Positions 1-8,066 of a DNA stretch of 53,647 nt are shown here, in pieces. Source of the stretch: an uncultured Planctomyces sp. (GTDB lineage: Bacteria > Planctomycetota > Planctomycetia > Planctomycetales > Planctomycetaceae); the NCBI GenBank assembly GCA_937904325.1, contig CALGTK010000278.1, positions 1 to 53,647 of the forward strand. Direction: 5' to 3'. Under the pieces are notes generated by a model that had not been told where the DNA came from, made no database searches, and saw only the letters and a program-made list of their open reading frames with translations. The position numbers and the translations under genes are program-made. Every line of letters begins with the position of its first letter. Position 1 is the stretch's first letter.

Positions 1-2282
1 GCGAAGTTAAGGTCAGCACTGTCGAGCGTCATGTCACTGAAGTTAGGGAAGAAGTTAAATCCTAAGAGACCACCAGTGCCTCCCAGATCATCGCCGCCAA
101 TTCGGACATCTGGCCGCACAACGATGACGCCGGGGTTTCCGTTGTCAACATTCATTCCGTCATCGGCTGGTTCGTAGATATATGTTAGGCCTGAGATTTC
201 CTGGTATCGGTCAAAGACCTGCTGAAAGAGCGCGAACCATGTGCGGTTCGTAACGTCGACACCTGTTGCTGTTTCGTTATAAAAGACATCAAACTGGGCA
301 ATCATATCACTGGCACCAAGACCCGTGAGACCGGGGATCATTGTGCCGTCCGGCACAATTCCCCATGTTAAGGTCATTGGGTCTCCCTGGTTAAATCCGG
401 GCGTCCCATCAGTGGCAGTTGTCGTCCAACGATTTGCGTCACGTGTCGCAAACAGACTGTTGTTCGTAGTAATTCCAAACGGTAATGCACCGTCATCATT
501 CAGAATCGTACCAATTCCCTGTCCGTCGCTGAGGGAGTAGTCACTGGTTGCGATGAGATTAACGAAGAAGTTTTCGTCATCTTCAGGCGTTCCATCACCT
601 GTTACGGTGACGGATAATTGAGCCGACGTTGTTCCTGGTGCGACGGTGACGCTACCAGCCGTTCCGTCAAAGTCGACTCCTGCGAGAGCGTTGCCATTTC
701 CAAATTCGTAATCAACGGTAATGGCATTCTGCGGGACTCCATTCAGGCTTACGGTAAAGTTGAATGTTGTCGAGCCGTTTGTTTCTGTTTGCGCGATGTC
801 ATTGATAGAGGCAACTACGTCGTCATCCAGAATTGAAATTTCTCCGCGGGAATCGGAGATTCCGACCGGTGACGTCGTTGACAGATCGACAAAAAATGAT
901 TCGCCACCTTCACCTATCAGGTCGCCCAGTACGGTGACTGTAATCGTTTTTGATGTTTCTCCAGGGCCATAGGTAAGGGTGCCACTTGTGGCGAGGAAGT
1001 CTTGTCCAACGAGGGCTGTTCCGCTGGTCGTTACGAAGGAGACCGTCAACCCGATGATCGTTGGTTGTGTTAAAGATACGGTTAGCGTGGCGCTGACACC
1101 GCCACTATCTCCTTCCGTGACAGTTGTATCTGAGATGAAGGCAAATGTTCCGATGCCTTCGACGATGTCGTTTCCATCGCCACCGTCCACGGAGTCGGCA
1201 CCACCACCGCCAAATACGATGTCATCACCACTTTGACCTTTTACGACATCGTTATCAGTACCTCCTGACAGTGTATCCTTGCCACCACCACCAAGGATTG
1301 TGTCGCCTTCGCTACCGCCGTTGATGTCGTCATTCCCAGACTGGCCGTTCAGAATGTCGGCTCCAGCGTCGCCTTCAATGACGTCGTTGCCGCTGCCGCC
1401 GTGTATCTGGTCACTCCCGTCGCCTCCACTGATGACGTCGTTCCCTGCGTTTCCTTCAATCAGGTCGTTCCCCGTGCCTCCCGAGACGATGTCATTATCC
1501 GCACCGCCAAGCAGGGTGTCATCACCGTCTCCTCCGATGAGTTCGTCGAGTCCTGACATTCCGTTGATGACGTCATTGCCAGTTCCGCCGTCGATTGTGT
1601 CGGCGCCGTCATCTCCTGAAAGCGTGTCTACCCCATCGCTACCAGTTACCGAGTCGTTTCCATCCCCAGCGTCGATGCTGTCATCGCCTGTGCCCGCATC
1701 GATGATGTCATTGCCATCACCACCAAGTACTGTGTCGTTGCCATCGCCAGCGATAACGGAGTCAGCACCGTCTCCCGCGTTAATTAATTCGTTGCCAGCG
1801 GAACCGGTGATCGTGTCCGATCCATCGCCCCCGATCAGTGTGCTGCCCAGGTCGAGGCTGCCGATGATCGTATCGTTACCGTCGTCACCATCGACCGAGA
1901 TTTGGATACCGAGTCCAGTGCCGGCGTCGAAGAACGAATAATCGGCGGCGGTCATGCCGCTGAGATCGATGGTGTTTTCCGTATCGCTCCCGACAATGAC
2001 CAGCGAAGTGACCGAGTTGGCCTGAACTGTGCCAAGCGTTGGATCGTTCGCCCCATTGACGATCACCTGCACGGTGCCAGTTGAGAGTGGGTCCGTTCCG
2101 ACTGAGATGGTGTCCGGTCCATCAGAAACGATCTGGAGTTCGCCACCTGAAAACAGACTTGTGACAGACAGATACGTTCGTTCTTCTAGAACTTCCGTTG
2201 GTACCCGTTGTCTGTTTACTTTCCGTCGAGCCTGCTTAGTGGCAAGTTTCTGACGTAATCGATCCATCCAGTTCCTGGGCAT
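1..2282 (-). CDS. RTX / Calx-beta exoprotein with LEPR-like N-terminus and matrixin-like domain (C-terminus cut off)
   Basis: A continuous minus-strand frame of 760 codons runs off the left edge without a stop. The ATG at 2282 is chosen because GGGAG lies six bases upstream; in-frame ATGs at 2312 and 2324 are alternatives. A basic N-terminus is followed by LEERTYLS (residues 32-39), which resembles the LEPR-XLL motif of large planctomycete surface proteins. Residues 151-375 are 25 uninterrupted RTX-type nonapeptides (GGDGNDxxx), expected to bind calcium. Two Calx-beta-like domains follow (about 376-590; endings such as ILDDD and ILNDD). Residues 600-760 resemble the start of a matrixin-like metallopeptidase of planctomycete exoproteins, but any HExxH zinc motif would lie outside the window. 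Probably secreted or surface-attached. The gene sits downstream of, and on the same strand as, the SecA-like gene, with a 474-base gap. Confidence 0.85.
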   Translation of the reverse strand, partial: MPRNWMDRLRQKLATKQARRKVNRQRVPTEVLEERTYLSVTSLFSGGELQIVSDGPDTISVGTDPLSTGTVQVIVNGANDPTLGTVQANSVTSLVIVGSDTENTIDLSGMTAADYSFFDAGTGLGIQISVDGDDGNDTIIGSLDLGSTLIGGDGSDTITGSAGNELINAGDGADSVIAGDGNDTVLGGDGNDIIDAGTGDDSIDAGDGNDSVTGSDGVDTLSGDDGADTIDGGTGNDVINGMSGLDELIGGDGDDTLLGGADNDIVSGGTGNDLIEGNAGNDVISGGDGSDQIHGGSGNDVIEGDAGADILNGQSGNDDINGGSEGDTILGGGGKDTLSGGTDNDVVKGQSGDDIVFGGGGADSVDGGDGNDIVEGIGTFAFISDTTVTEGDSGGVSATLTVSLTQPTIIGLTVSFVTTSGTALVGQDFLATSGTLTYGPGETSKTITVTVLGDLIGEGGESFFVDLSTTSPVGISDSRGEISILDDDVVASINDIAQTETNGSTTFNFTVSLNGVPQNAITVDYEFGNGNALAGVDFDGTAGSVTVAPGTTSAQLSVTVTGDGTPEDDENFFVNLIATSDYSLSDGQGIGTILNDDGALPFGITTNNSLFATRDANRWTTTATDGTPGFNQGDPMTLTWGIVPDGTMIPGLTGLGASDMIAQFDVFYNETATGVDVTNRTWFALFQQVFDRYQEISGLTYIYEPADDGMNVDNGNPGVIVVRPDVRIGGDDLGGTGGLLGFNFFPNFSDMTLDSADLNF
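1158..1832 (-). repeat. Tandem 27-bp RTX repeat block (25 units)
   Basis: Twenty-five consecutive degenerate 27-bp units each encode a nonapeptide of the form GGxGxDxxx within the exoprotein gene. The array is continuous, with no insertions between units. The bases vary much more than the encoded Gly and Asp positions, so the repeat is kept at the protein level. Such arrays fold as calcium-bound parallel beta rolls. Confidence 0.85.
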
Positions 2283-2756
2283 CTTGAGCTCCCGTTGGCC
2301 TGCAAAGTCCATGAGCGGCAACATTCGGGGAACCTGCGCCAAACGATTACGCAGTTAGTTCGTTTATTCCCCGACAGTCGGATCGGCAGTCAGGAACGCG
2401 TAATCTGACACAACTGGTATGTGCCGTCGGAAGCGTAAGTTTCCGGACGATACGAGCGATTGTTTCAACACCTACTGGCTGCATAACCGGTACGCGGTAT
2501 TTGGCCTGTAGGGATTGCGAGGCCGCAGGATCGTTACAGCCGGCCAACCTGTTATGAACGACTACTGGCTGGCGGAGCGTTTGCGAAGGCGTGAATGCGT
2601 TGAGACGGACCGTTCGAGCGCGTGGCTCGTAATCTGGAAGGCGACACTGATCAGTGATTCCTGTTCAGGAATCAGGTAAAGGTCCGGTTATGACGATTCA
2701 GACGGATGCACGTGCAGCGTCAGCGATGGGTCGATGCAGATTTTCCTGTCGCGACG
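2283..2756. other. 474-base intergenic region with two overlapping inverted repeats
   Basis: No convincing gene is visible between the exoprotein start and the SecA-like stop. Short open frames here have no ribosome site or recognisable product. The main structure is at 2645-2673: a perfect 12-base palindrome (CACTGATCAGTG, 2645-2656) shares one base with a perfect 8-bp inverted repeat (GATTCCTG, TT, CAGGAATC, 2656-2673). There is no T-run on either side, so it is not a classical terminator. It could be an operator or a processing site. Confidence 0.5.
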
Positions 2757-4838
2757 TCAGTCCTGTGCGGCGTCGAGCCATGGATTCTGACCGAGTTGTT
2801 CAAGCTGGCTGGCGCGGTGCCGAGCATGAGCAAGGAGCAATTCACGATCCTGTTCGTGGCGGCGTTCGACCGACCGTTGTGCACGAAGAAACTTAGAAAG
2901 CATGGTCGTGGAAGTGTTGGACTGACGCTCGTTTCGTCGCTGAAACTGGCCGAGGGCAATTTTATCGAGACCCTCTTTAAGAATTTCGTCTTCCAGTGAC
3001 AGGAATTGCCGGTACGAGCCGGGGTCACCTTGTCTGGCGCATCGACCAATGAGCTGCCGATCGATTCTTGCGGCTGCGTGAAGTTCTCCGCAGATGACGT
3101 GCAACCCGCCGCGTTCTTCCGAGTCCCCATGTAGAGCGATGTCTGTTCCGCGGCCGGCCATGTTGGTGGCGACAGTGACTCGGCCTGGTTGTCCAGCGGC
3201 GGCGACGATTTCAGCTTCGCGAGCGTGGTTACGAGCATTTAACAGTTGGTGTTCGATGCTCAAATCCAGCAGCAAGGCGGCAAGACGTTCCGACTGTTCG
3301 ATCGTGCGAGTTCCGATCAGGATCGGGCGTCCGGCATTGTGTTGCCGTCTTGCTTCTTGAGCCACGTCAGCCCATCTTGCGTCTGCTGTGGAAAGAATTG
3401 TGACGGGCAGGGCTTCTCGTCGTGTTGGCCGTCTTGTGGGAATCCGGAAAACAGGCAGGCCGTAGACGTCCAGGAATTCATGAGCGGCTGTCGCTGCCGT
3501 GCCTGTCATGCCGGAAATGCGATTGTACTGGCCGAACAGCTCCTGAACGGTGATTCGGGCGTTGTGAGAGGTGAGCGGTGTGATCCCTACTTCCTCACGA
3601 GCTTCGACTGACTGATGAACGCCGTTTCGCCATTTTCGACCTTCGGCAATGCGACCGGAGTATTCGTCGACAATGTGGACTTTGCCGTCCTTAACAACGT
3701 AGTGTTCGTCGAGTTTCAATGAGTTGGCGACGTACGTGGCTCTGGCAACTCCGTCGGTGATGTCTGACATTGGAAGTTCGTTGAGCAGCGGCGGACGCGG
3801 CAATGATCTGACAAGTCGAAAACCTGAAGGAGTCAGATCGAATTGTCCGGAATCCTCGTCACGCGTGATGTGCTCGTCGAGGTGAAACTTCTTGGCTGCC
3901 GAAGCGCACCAGCGGAAAAGTGCTTCCTTAGTTCGATGGTCTCCGGATTCGCTGCTGATGATCAGGGGGGTACGTGCTTCGTCGATCAGCAGGCTGTCGG
4001 CTTCGTCGATCAACGCGAAGTGAAGTGGGTGTCGCTGAACCGTCGTCCGTTGTTTCGAGAGGTGCTCATCATGAGTGTCATTGCTGGCTGCGCTTTGGTG
4101 GAGGGTTGATGTGGGCAACAAGTCTGCAAACAGCGGTGATTCAGACTGCCCGCTGGCTCGAAGCGTCAGGCGGTCGCGGAGGAAGTCAAAGCCGAACTCT
4201 CTGGCGGTCCCGTAGGTGATGTCTGAATTGTAGGCTGCTCGACGCTCGACCGGAGCCATGTCGCCGGTGATTGATGAAACGGTCAGCCCCAGAGATTCGT
4301 AAACTGGTTTCATCCAGTTGGCGTCACGATGAGCGAGGTAATCGTTCGCGGTGGCGACGTGAATCGGCATCCCTCGCAAAGCATTCAGGAAGACCGGTAA
4401 GGTCGCGACTAGAGTTTTTCCCTCGCCAGTCTGCATTTCGGCAATGCATCCATGGTGAAGAGCGATCCCTCCGAGAATCTGAACGTGGTAATGAGTCAGA
4501 CCCAGATGTCTGCGTGACGCGTCGACGACTGCTGCGAATGCTTCTGGGAGGAGAGCGCCGAGCGGCTCACCAGTTCGGGCTCGATAACGAAGTGCCGCAG
4601 CTGCTTGACGCATGTCGGCGTCCGATTGAGAATGTAGTTTCTCCGCGGCCCGGTGAATGCGTTGGGCGAGCTGTTTCCAGCGCCGCGGTGGATTCCGTGG
4701 CGACCGGAAGGTGCGTGTCAGGACTTCGTCTACTCGCCGAAGAAGCATCGTTATCAGGCCGCCTCTTTCATGAGCTTTGCAGGGAGCGTCAGGCAGAACC
4801 ACTATGCGTTCTGTAAATTGATTTGCGTTGAGACGCAC
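2757..4838 (-). CDS. Short SecA-like translocase ATPase
   Basis: This 693-residue protein resembles the motor half of SecA, the ATPase that drives preproteins through SecYEG. Visible parts are Walker A (QTGEGKTL, about 136-143), the DEAD-type motif followed by LIDEARTPLI (about 278-293), a preprotein-crosslinking region, and NBD2 motifs (NMAGRGTDIAL about 559-569; QLIGRCARQGDPG about 595-607). Housekeeping SecA is about 800-950 residues. This one stops about 85 residues after motif VI, so the helical wing and scaffold regions are largely missing, as is the Cys-rich zinc tail. It is probably an accessory SecA2-type protein, not the essential copy. The start is uncertain: GTG at 4838 begins 17 bases after the acyltransferase stop, and ATG at codon 31 is an alternative. 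It is probably cotranscribed with the acyltransferase. Confidence 0.85.
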   Translation of the reverse strand: MRLNANQFTERIVVLPDAPCKAHERGGLITMLLRRVDEVLTRTFRSPRNPPRRWKQLAQRIHRAAEKLHSQSDADMRQAAAALRYRARTGEPLGALLPEAFAAVVDASRRHLGLTHYHVQILGGIALHHGCIAEMQTGEGKTLVATLPVFLNALRGMPIHVATANDYLAHRDANWMKPVYESLGLTVSSITGDMAPVERRAAYNSDITYGTAREFGFDFLRDRLTLRASGQSESPLFADLLPTSTLHQSAASNDTHDEHLSKQRTTVQRHPLHFALIDEADSLLIDEARTPLIISSESGDHRTKEALFRWCASAAKKFHLDEHITRDEDSGQFDLTPSGFRLVRSLPRPPLLNELPMSDITDGVARATYVANSLKLDEHYVVKDGKVHIVDEYSGRIAEGRKWRNGVHQSVEAREEVGITPLTSHNARITVQELFGQYNRISGMTGTAATAAHEFLDVYGLPVFRIPTRRPTRREALPVTILSTADARWADVAQEARRQHNAGRPILIGTRTIEQSERLAALLLDLSIEHQLLNARNHAREAEIVAAAGQPGRVTVATNMAGRGTDIALHGDSEERGGLHVICGELHAAARIDRQLIGRCARQGDPGSYRQFLSLEDEILKEGLDKIALGQFQRRNERQSNTSTTMLSKFLRAQRSVERRHEQDRELLLAHARHRASQLEQLGQNPWLDAAQD

Positions 4839-4855
4839 CTGCAGTTTAGTTGAAA

Positions 4856-5686
4856 CTAAGCGGATAGTTGATCCTTCGCAGTGTTGGGAACAACACGGCG
4901 ATCTGCACCCTCTTCGTCTTCCATTCCAACGGGGGTGTAGTCGACGCCTCCTGTTTCTGCCAGACGGGACATAATAAGATTTGTCACTTTGTTGAGAAGT
5001 TCCGGCGTTGTCTTCTTCCTGTGGAATTCAGAAAGATCAATCGGTTCACCATAACTTACTCGCACGCGGCAACGGTTAATGAACGGGGCGATCATGCTGG
5101 TCACCGGCTGTGGCGCGTCGTGAATGAAAACGGGGTAAACCTTGACGCGACTTTTTAAAGCCAGAAACGCAACACCAGGATTTGCCGATCGAAGACGCGT
5201 CCCCCAGTTGATGCCTCCTTCAGGAAACATGCCAACCAGTTCGCCATTTTTGAGACGCCGTAACGCTTCGCGAGTGGGGGCCATATCCTGACCGTCGCGG
5301 TTGACCGGAATCGATCGCATTGTTTGAACCAGCCATCGCATTCCGGCGACGTTGCAGAACTCACTTGCGGTTAGAAAGCCAGCGACACGAATGTTTCGTG
5401 GTTCACCGCTCGCATCACCACGGAGATGGTGGTTAGTCCAGATCATCATGGGGTCCACCGGGCTACGATGATTGGCAATGATCAGGCCGCTTCCTTCTGC
5501 TGGGATTGGACATGGGCCATTGTTGCAACGCCATCGGAAAATCAGACCGCCATAAATTCGTTGAATAACGTAAAGAAACCAGACGCCCCAGCCATCGCGG
5601 CACTGAAGAATGCTTCGCGCAACCAGTCCGAGGGCAATCGCCGAATAGACGGCCAGAGTGAGCATCGCTGTAACTTCAGAATCCAT
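4856..5686 (-). CDS. PlsC-like 1-acyl-glycerol-3-phosphate acyltransferase
   Basis: A 276-residue membrane-associated acyltransferase. It has one N-terminal hydrophobic segment (about residues 7-28), the catalytic HX4D motif as HRSPVD (73-78), and the glycerolipid-binding FPEG motif (154-157). The family transfers fatty acyl groups to lysophosphatidic acid or similar acceptors at the inner membrane; the exact substrate cannot be told from sequence. The ATG at 5686 has only a weak purine-rich stretch upstream. It is the first gene of a minus-strand unit with the SecA-like gene, 17 bases apart, and is divergent from the esterase at 5942. The C-terminal tail is short and charged. Confidence 0.85.
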   Translation of the reverse strand: MDSEVTAMLTLAVYSAIALGLVARSILQCRDGWGVWFLYVIQRIYGGLIFRWRCNNGPCPIPAEGSGLIIANHRSPVDPMMIWTNHHLRGDASGEPRNIRVAGFLTASEFCNVAGMRWLVQTMRSIPVNRDGQDMAPTREALRRLKNGELVGMFPEGGINWGTRLRSANPGVAFLALKSRVKVYPVFIHDAPQPVTSMIAPFINRCRVRVSYGEPIDLSEFHRKKTTPELLNKVTNLIMSRLAETGGVDYTPVGMEDEEGADRRVVPNTAKDQLSA

Positions 5687-5941
5687 TTCTTTAGGGCCTG
5701 TGTGCGGGAGATTGACCTGTAATCCAAGCAGAGCATAACGTAGACGTATGATAGTGCCTGACCGCGAATACGGCTAAATCAGGTTTAGATCGCGAGACAG
5801 GGGGTGGCGGGTTAGTCGGCTGCCGGTTGAGTTGCCGACCGGGTTACGATACACCGAGGGCTGATTCACTGATTCTTCGCTGAATTCTGCCAAAATCTAT
5901 CGCCGAAGTTCTCGGCGATGGCGCATCAAAGAGGCTCAGCC

Positions 5942-7474
5942 ATGCCACGGTTTGCTCATACATTCTCAATTCTGTGTCTTGTTGGCGTCTCGATGGCGAG
6001 TCATGGATTTGGTGCGGCGTCGGCGGCTGATCGATGGGAATTTCCGATCAAATTTTCCAAGGCTGTTCGTCAGACTCCTTATTCAGGTCGAGTCTACCTG
6101 ATCTTCACGAAACGAGATCGCGAGCCTCGTCTTGGTCCGAGCTGGTTCAGCCCTGAGTTGTTTGTTTCCGCGGAAGTCAAGAATTGGGCACCGGACACAT
6201 CGTTGACCATTGCAAGCGGAGCGTCGTCGTCAGCAGGTGTGGCGGATACTTTGCGGTCTTACCCGGAAGCATTCTCCAGTCTTGATCTGTCGGGATTTCG
6301 AGTGCAGTTAGTTGCCCGGTTCAATGCATGGCAGCGTGAAATTGGCAAGGGTGAAGGAAACGGCTTCAGCGCAACTGCAACGGTTGAAACAGAAGGACGG
6401 CAGCCCGAGTTGATCATCAATGCGCTCGCTCCGAAACACGAGTTCCAGGAGACGCAATGGTCAAAGCTCCTGAGAGTCAAATCAAATTTGCTGAGCAATT
6501 TCTACGGCCATGATGTTTTTATTCGTGCGTCGGTCACCGTGCCAGTCAGTTACGCAACCAGCCCGGAACGACGTTACCCGACCATCTATGAAATTCCAGG
6601 GTTTGGCGGCGATCACAATTACCGCGCCAGTGGTCAGACTCAGGCGGAACTGGAGGATGGCGGTGTTGAGTTTATTCGAGTAATGCTTGATCCATCATGC
6701 CCGCTCGGGCATCACGTCTTTGCCGATTCGGCGAACAACGGTCCACGAGGTCAGAGTCTGGTTGAAGAATTTTTACCGGCCTTCGACAGGCAGTATCGAA
6801 GCATCGCCAAACCCACGGCTCGTTTTGTCACCGGTCATTCATCAGGCGGATGGAGTAGTCTCTGGATCCAGGTGACGTATCCAGGTCACTTCGGCGGTGT
6901 GTGGAGCACTGCTCCGGACCCGGTTGACTTTCGCGACTTTCAGAGAATCAACCTCTACTCAGCGAATGAGAATATGTACTTGACCGCAGACGGAAAGTCA
7001 CGGCCGCTCGCTCGAATTGGTGGGCAGGTTCGGCTCTGGTACAAAGGCTTCGCCGATATGGAGTGGACGCTCGGCTCTGGTGGTCAGCTTCACAGTTTCG
7101 AAGCAGTCTTCAGTCCACGAGGAGAAGATGGTAAACCGAAGCTCGTCTGGGATCGCGATTCCGGGAAAGTGTTTACCGACGTTGCCAAGACGTGGGAGAA
7201 GTATGACATCCGGTTGATTCTTGAAAGCAACTGGAAGCAGCTCGAACCGAAACTGCGCGGCAAGCTGCATGTCTTTATGGGCGATCAGGACACATTCTAT
7301 CTTGAAGGAGCGACGATTCTGCTGAAGGAATCGTTAGCAAAGCTTGGCAGCGACGCCCAGGTCGAGATTATCGCCGGACGAGACCATTTCAATCTGCTGC
7401 CGCCGGAACTCCAGAAACGTATCCACAGCGAAATGGTTGCCGCCTTCAAGAAGTACCATCCAGACAGCCGTTGA
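5942..7474 (+). CDS. Secreted alpha/beta-hydrolase (putative esterase family)
   Basis: A 510-residue exported hydrolase. An upstream in-frame ATG at 5918 is possible, but the ATG at 5942 has AGAGG before it and gives a clean signal peptide (FAHTFSILCLVGVSMASHG, then cleavage near AASA). The N-terminal third is a beta-rich region without a recognised family. The catalytic half resembles the esterase D / enterochelin esterase-like family: nucleophile motif G298-H-S300-S-G302, a likely acidic residue in MGDQDTF (about 447) and a C-terminal His in GRDHFN (about 481). The substrate is unknown; family members cleave esters of siderophores, polysaccharides or S-formylglutathione. It stands alone between a divergent minus-strand unit and a 592-base region with no clear gene. 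Confidence 0.8.
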   Translation: MPRFAHTFSILCLVGVSMASHGFGAASAADRWEFPIKFSKAVRQTPYSGRVYLIFTKRDREPRLGPSWFSPELFVSAEVKNWAPDTSLTIASGASSSAGVADTLRSYPEAFSSLDLSGFRVQLVARFNAWQREIGKGEGNGFSATATVETEGRQPELIINALAPKHEFQETQWSKLLRVKSNLLSNFYGHDVFIRASVTVPVSYATSPERRYPTIYEIPGFGGDHNYRASGQTQAELEDGGVEFIRVMLDPSCPLGHHVFADSANNGPRGQSLVEEFLPAFDRQYRSIAKPTARFVTGHSSGGWSSLWIQVTYPGHFGGVWSTAPDPVDFRDFQRINLYSANENMYLTADGKSRPLARIGGQVRLWYKGFADMEWTLGSGGQLHSFEAVFSPRGEDGKPKLVWDRDSGKVFTDVAKTWEKYDIRLILESNWKQLEPKLRGKLHVFMGDQDTFYLEGATILLKESLAKLGSDAQVEIIAGRDHFNLLPPELQKRIHSEMVAAFKKYHPDSR

Positions 7475-8066
7475 TGGCTACATTGCCAAATGGTGGAGAG
7501 TCACTGTTGATCAAGGATTCGAGAATGAAGTTATGGCAACTTCGTATCGCCTGATCCGCTCAACTCATCACTAACTATGCAATGCCAATTCATCTGGAGC
7601 GGCCGTGGCTTTCCTGGCGTCGCCATCAAGGCGGGAAAATTTACCACACCAGGTCGTACGATGTCCGAAACAGTTCGGATGTTTCCAGTGGTGGCTGTCT
7701 CGGGCCCGTTGTTGAATGCTTTGTCCGTACGCTCGTAGAAGCTATCCCAATATTGCTGATCGAGAATTGACCTTACATACCCTGGTTTGTTCGAAGTGTA
7801 CGCGAGAAATTGAAGCCTGATTGTGTTGCAAGACTCTTTGGGCAGTTGGCTGACAGCTTGGTTTGATTGTTGGTGATGGTTTCTGGCATCCTGGCTTGAC
7901 CTCTTGAATGGCCGCTCGGTCGGAAAAATCTACCCAGATTACCTTTTTGCTCGGACCGACAACTTCTGCTCAACCGGACCGGTCTCGGCTTCCGATATCG
8001 CTAATGAAGATGGCGCGGCTCCGCGCGCATTCGTCTCCTGTCGCGATTTTACGGAAGAAGCGCAAG
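7475..8066 (+). other. Region without a clear gene; one hairpin
   Basis: Short open frames occur on both strands, but none has a ribosome site or a plausible product. The frame of the following coiled-coil gene is open back to 7908, but those residues look unlike protein. One hairpin is visible at 7664-7679: TCCGAA, loop ACAG, TTCGGA, with flanking wobble pairs. It has no T-run and its role is unknown. The promoter of the coiled-coil/HEAT unit should lie here, but I see no convincing -35/-10 pair. Confidence 0.4.

Noticed and set aside
1279-1941. Long plus-strand Pro/Ser-rich open frame of 220 codons
   Set aside because: It is the antisense of the RTX nonapeptide array; the minus-strand frame has the real coding features.
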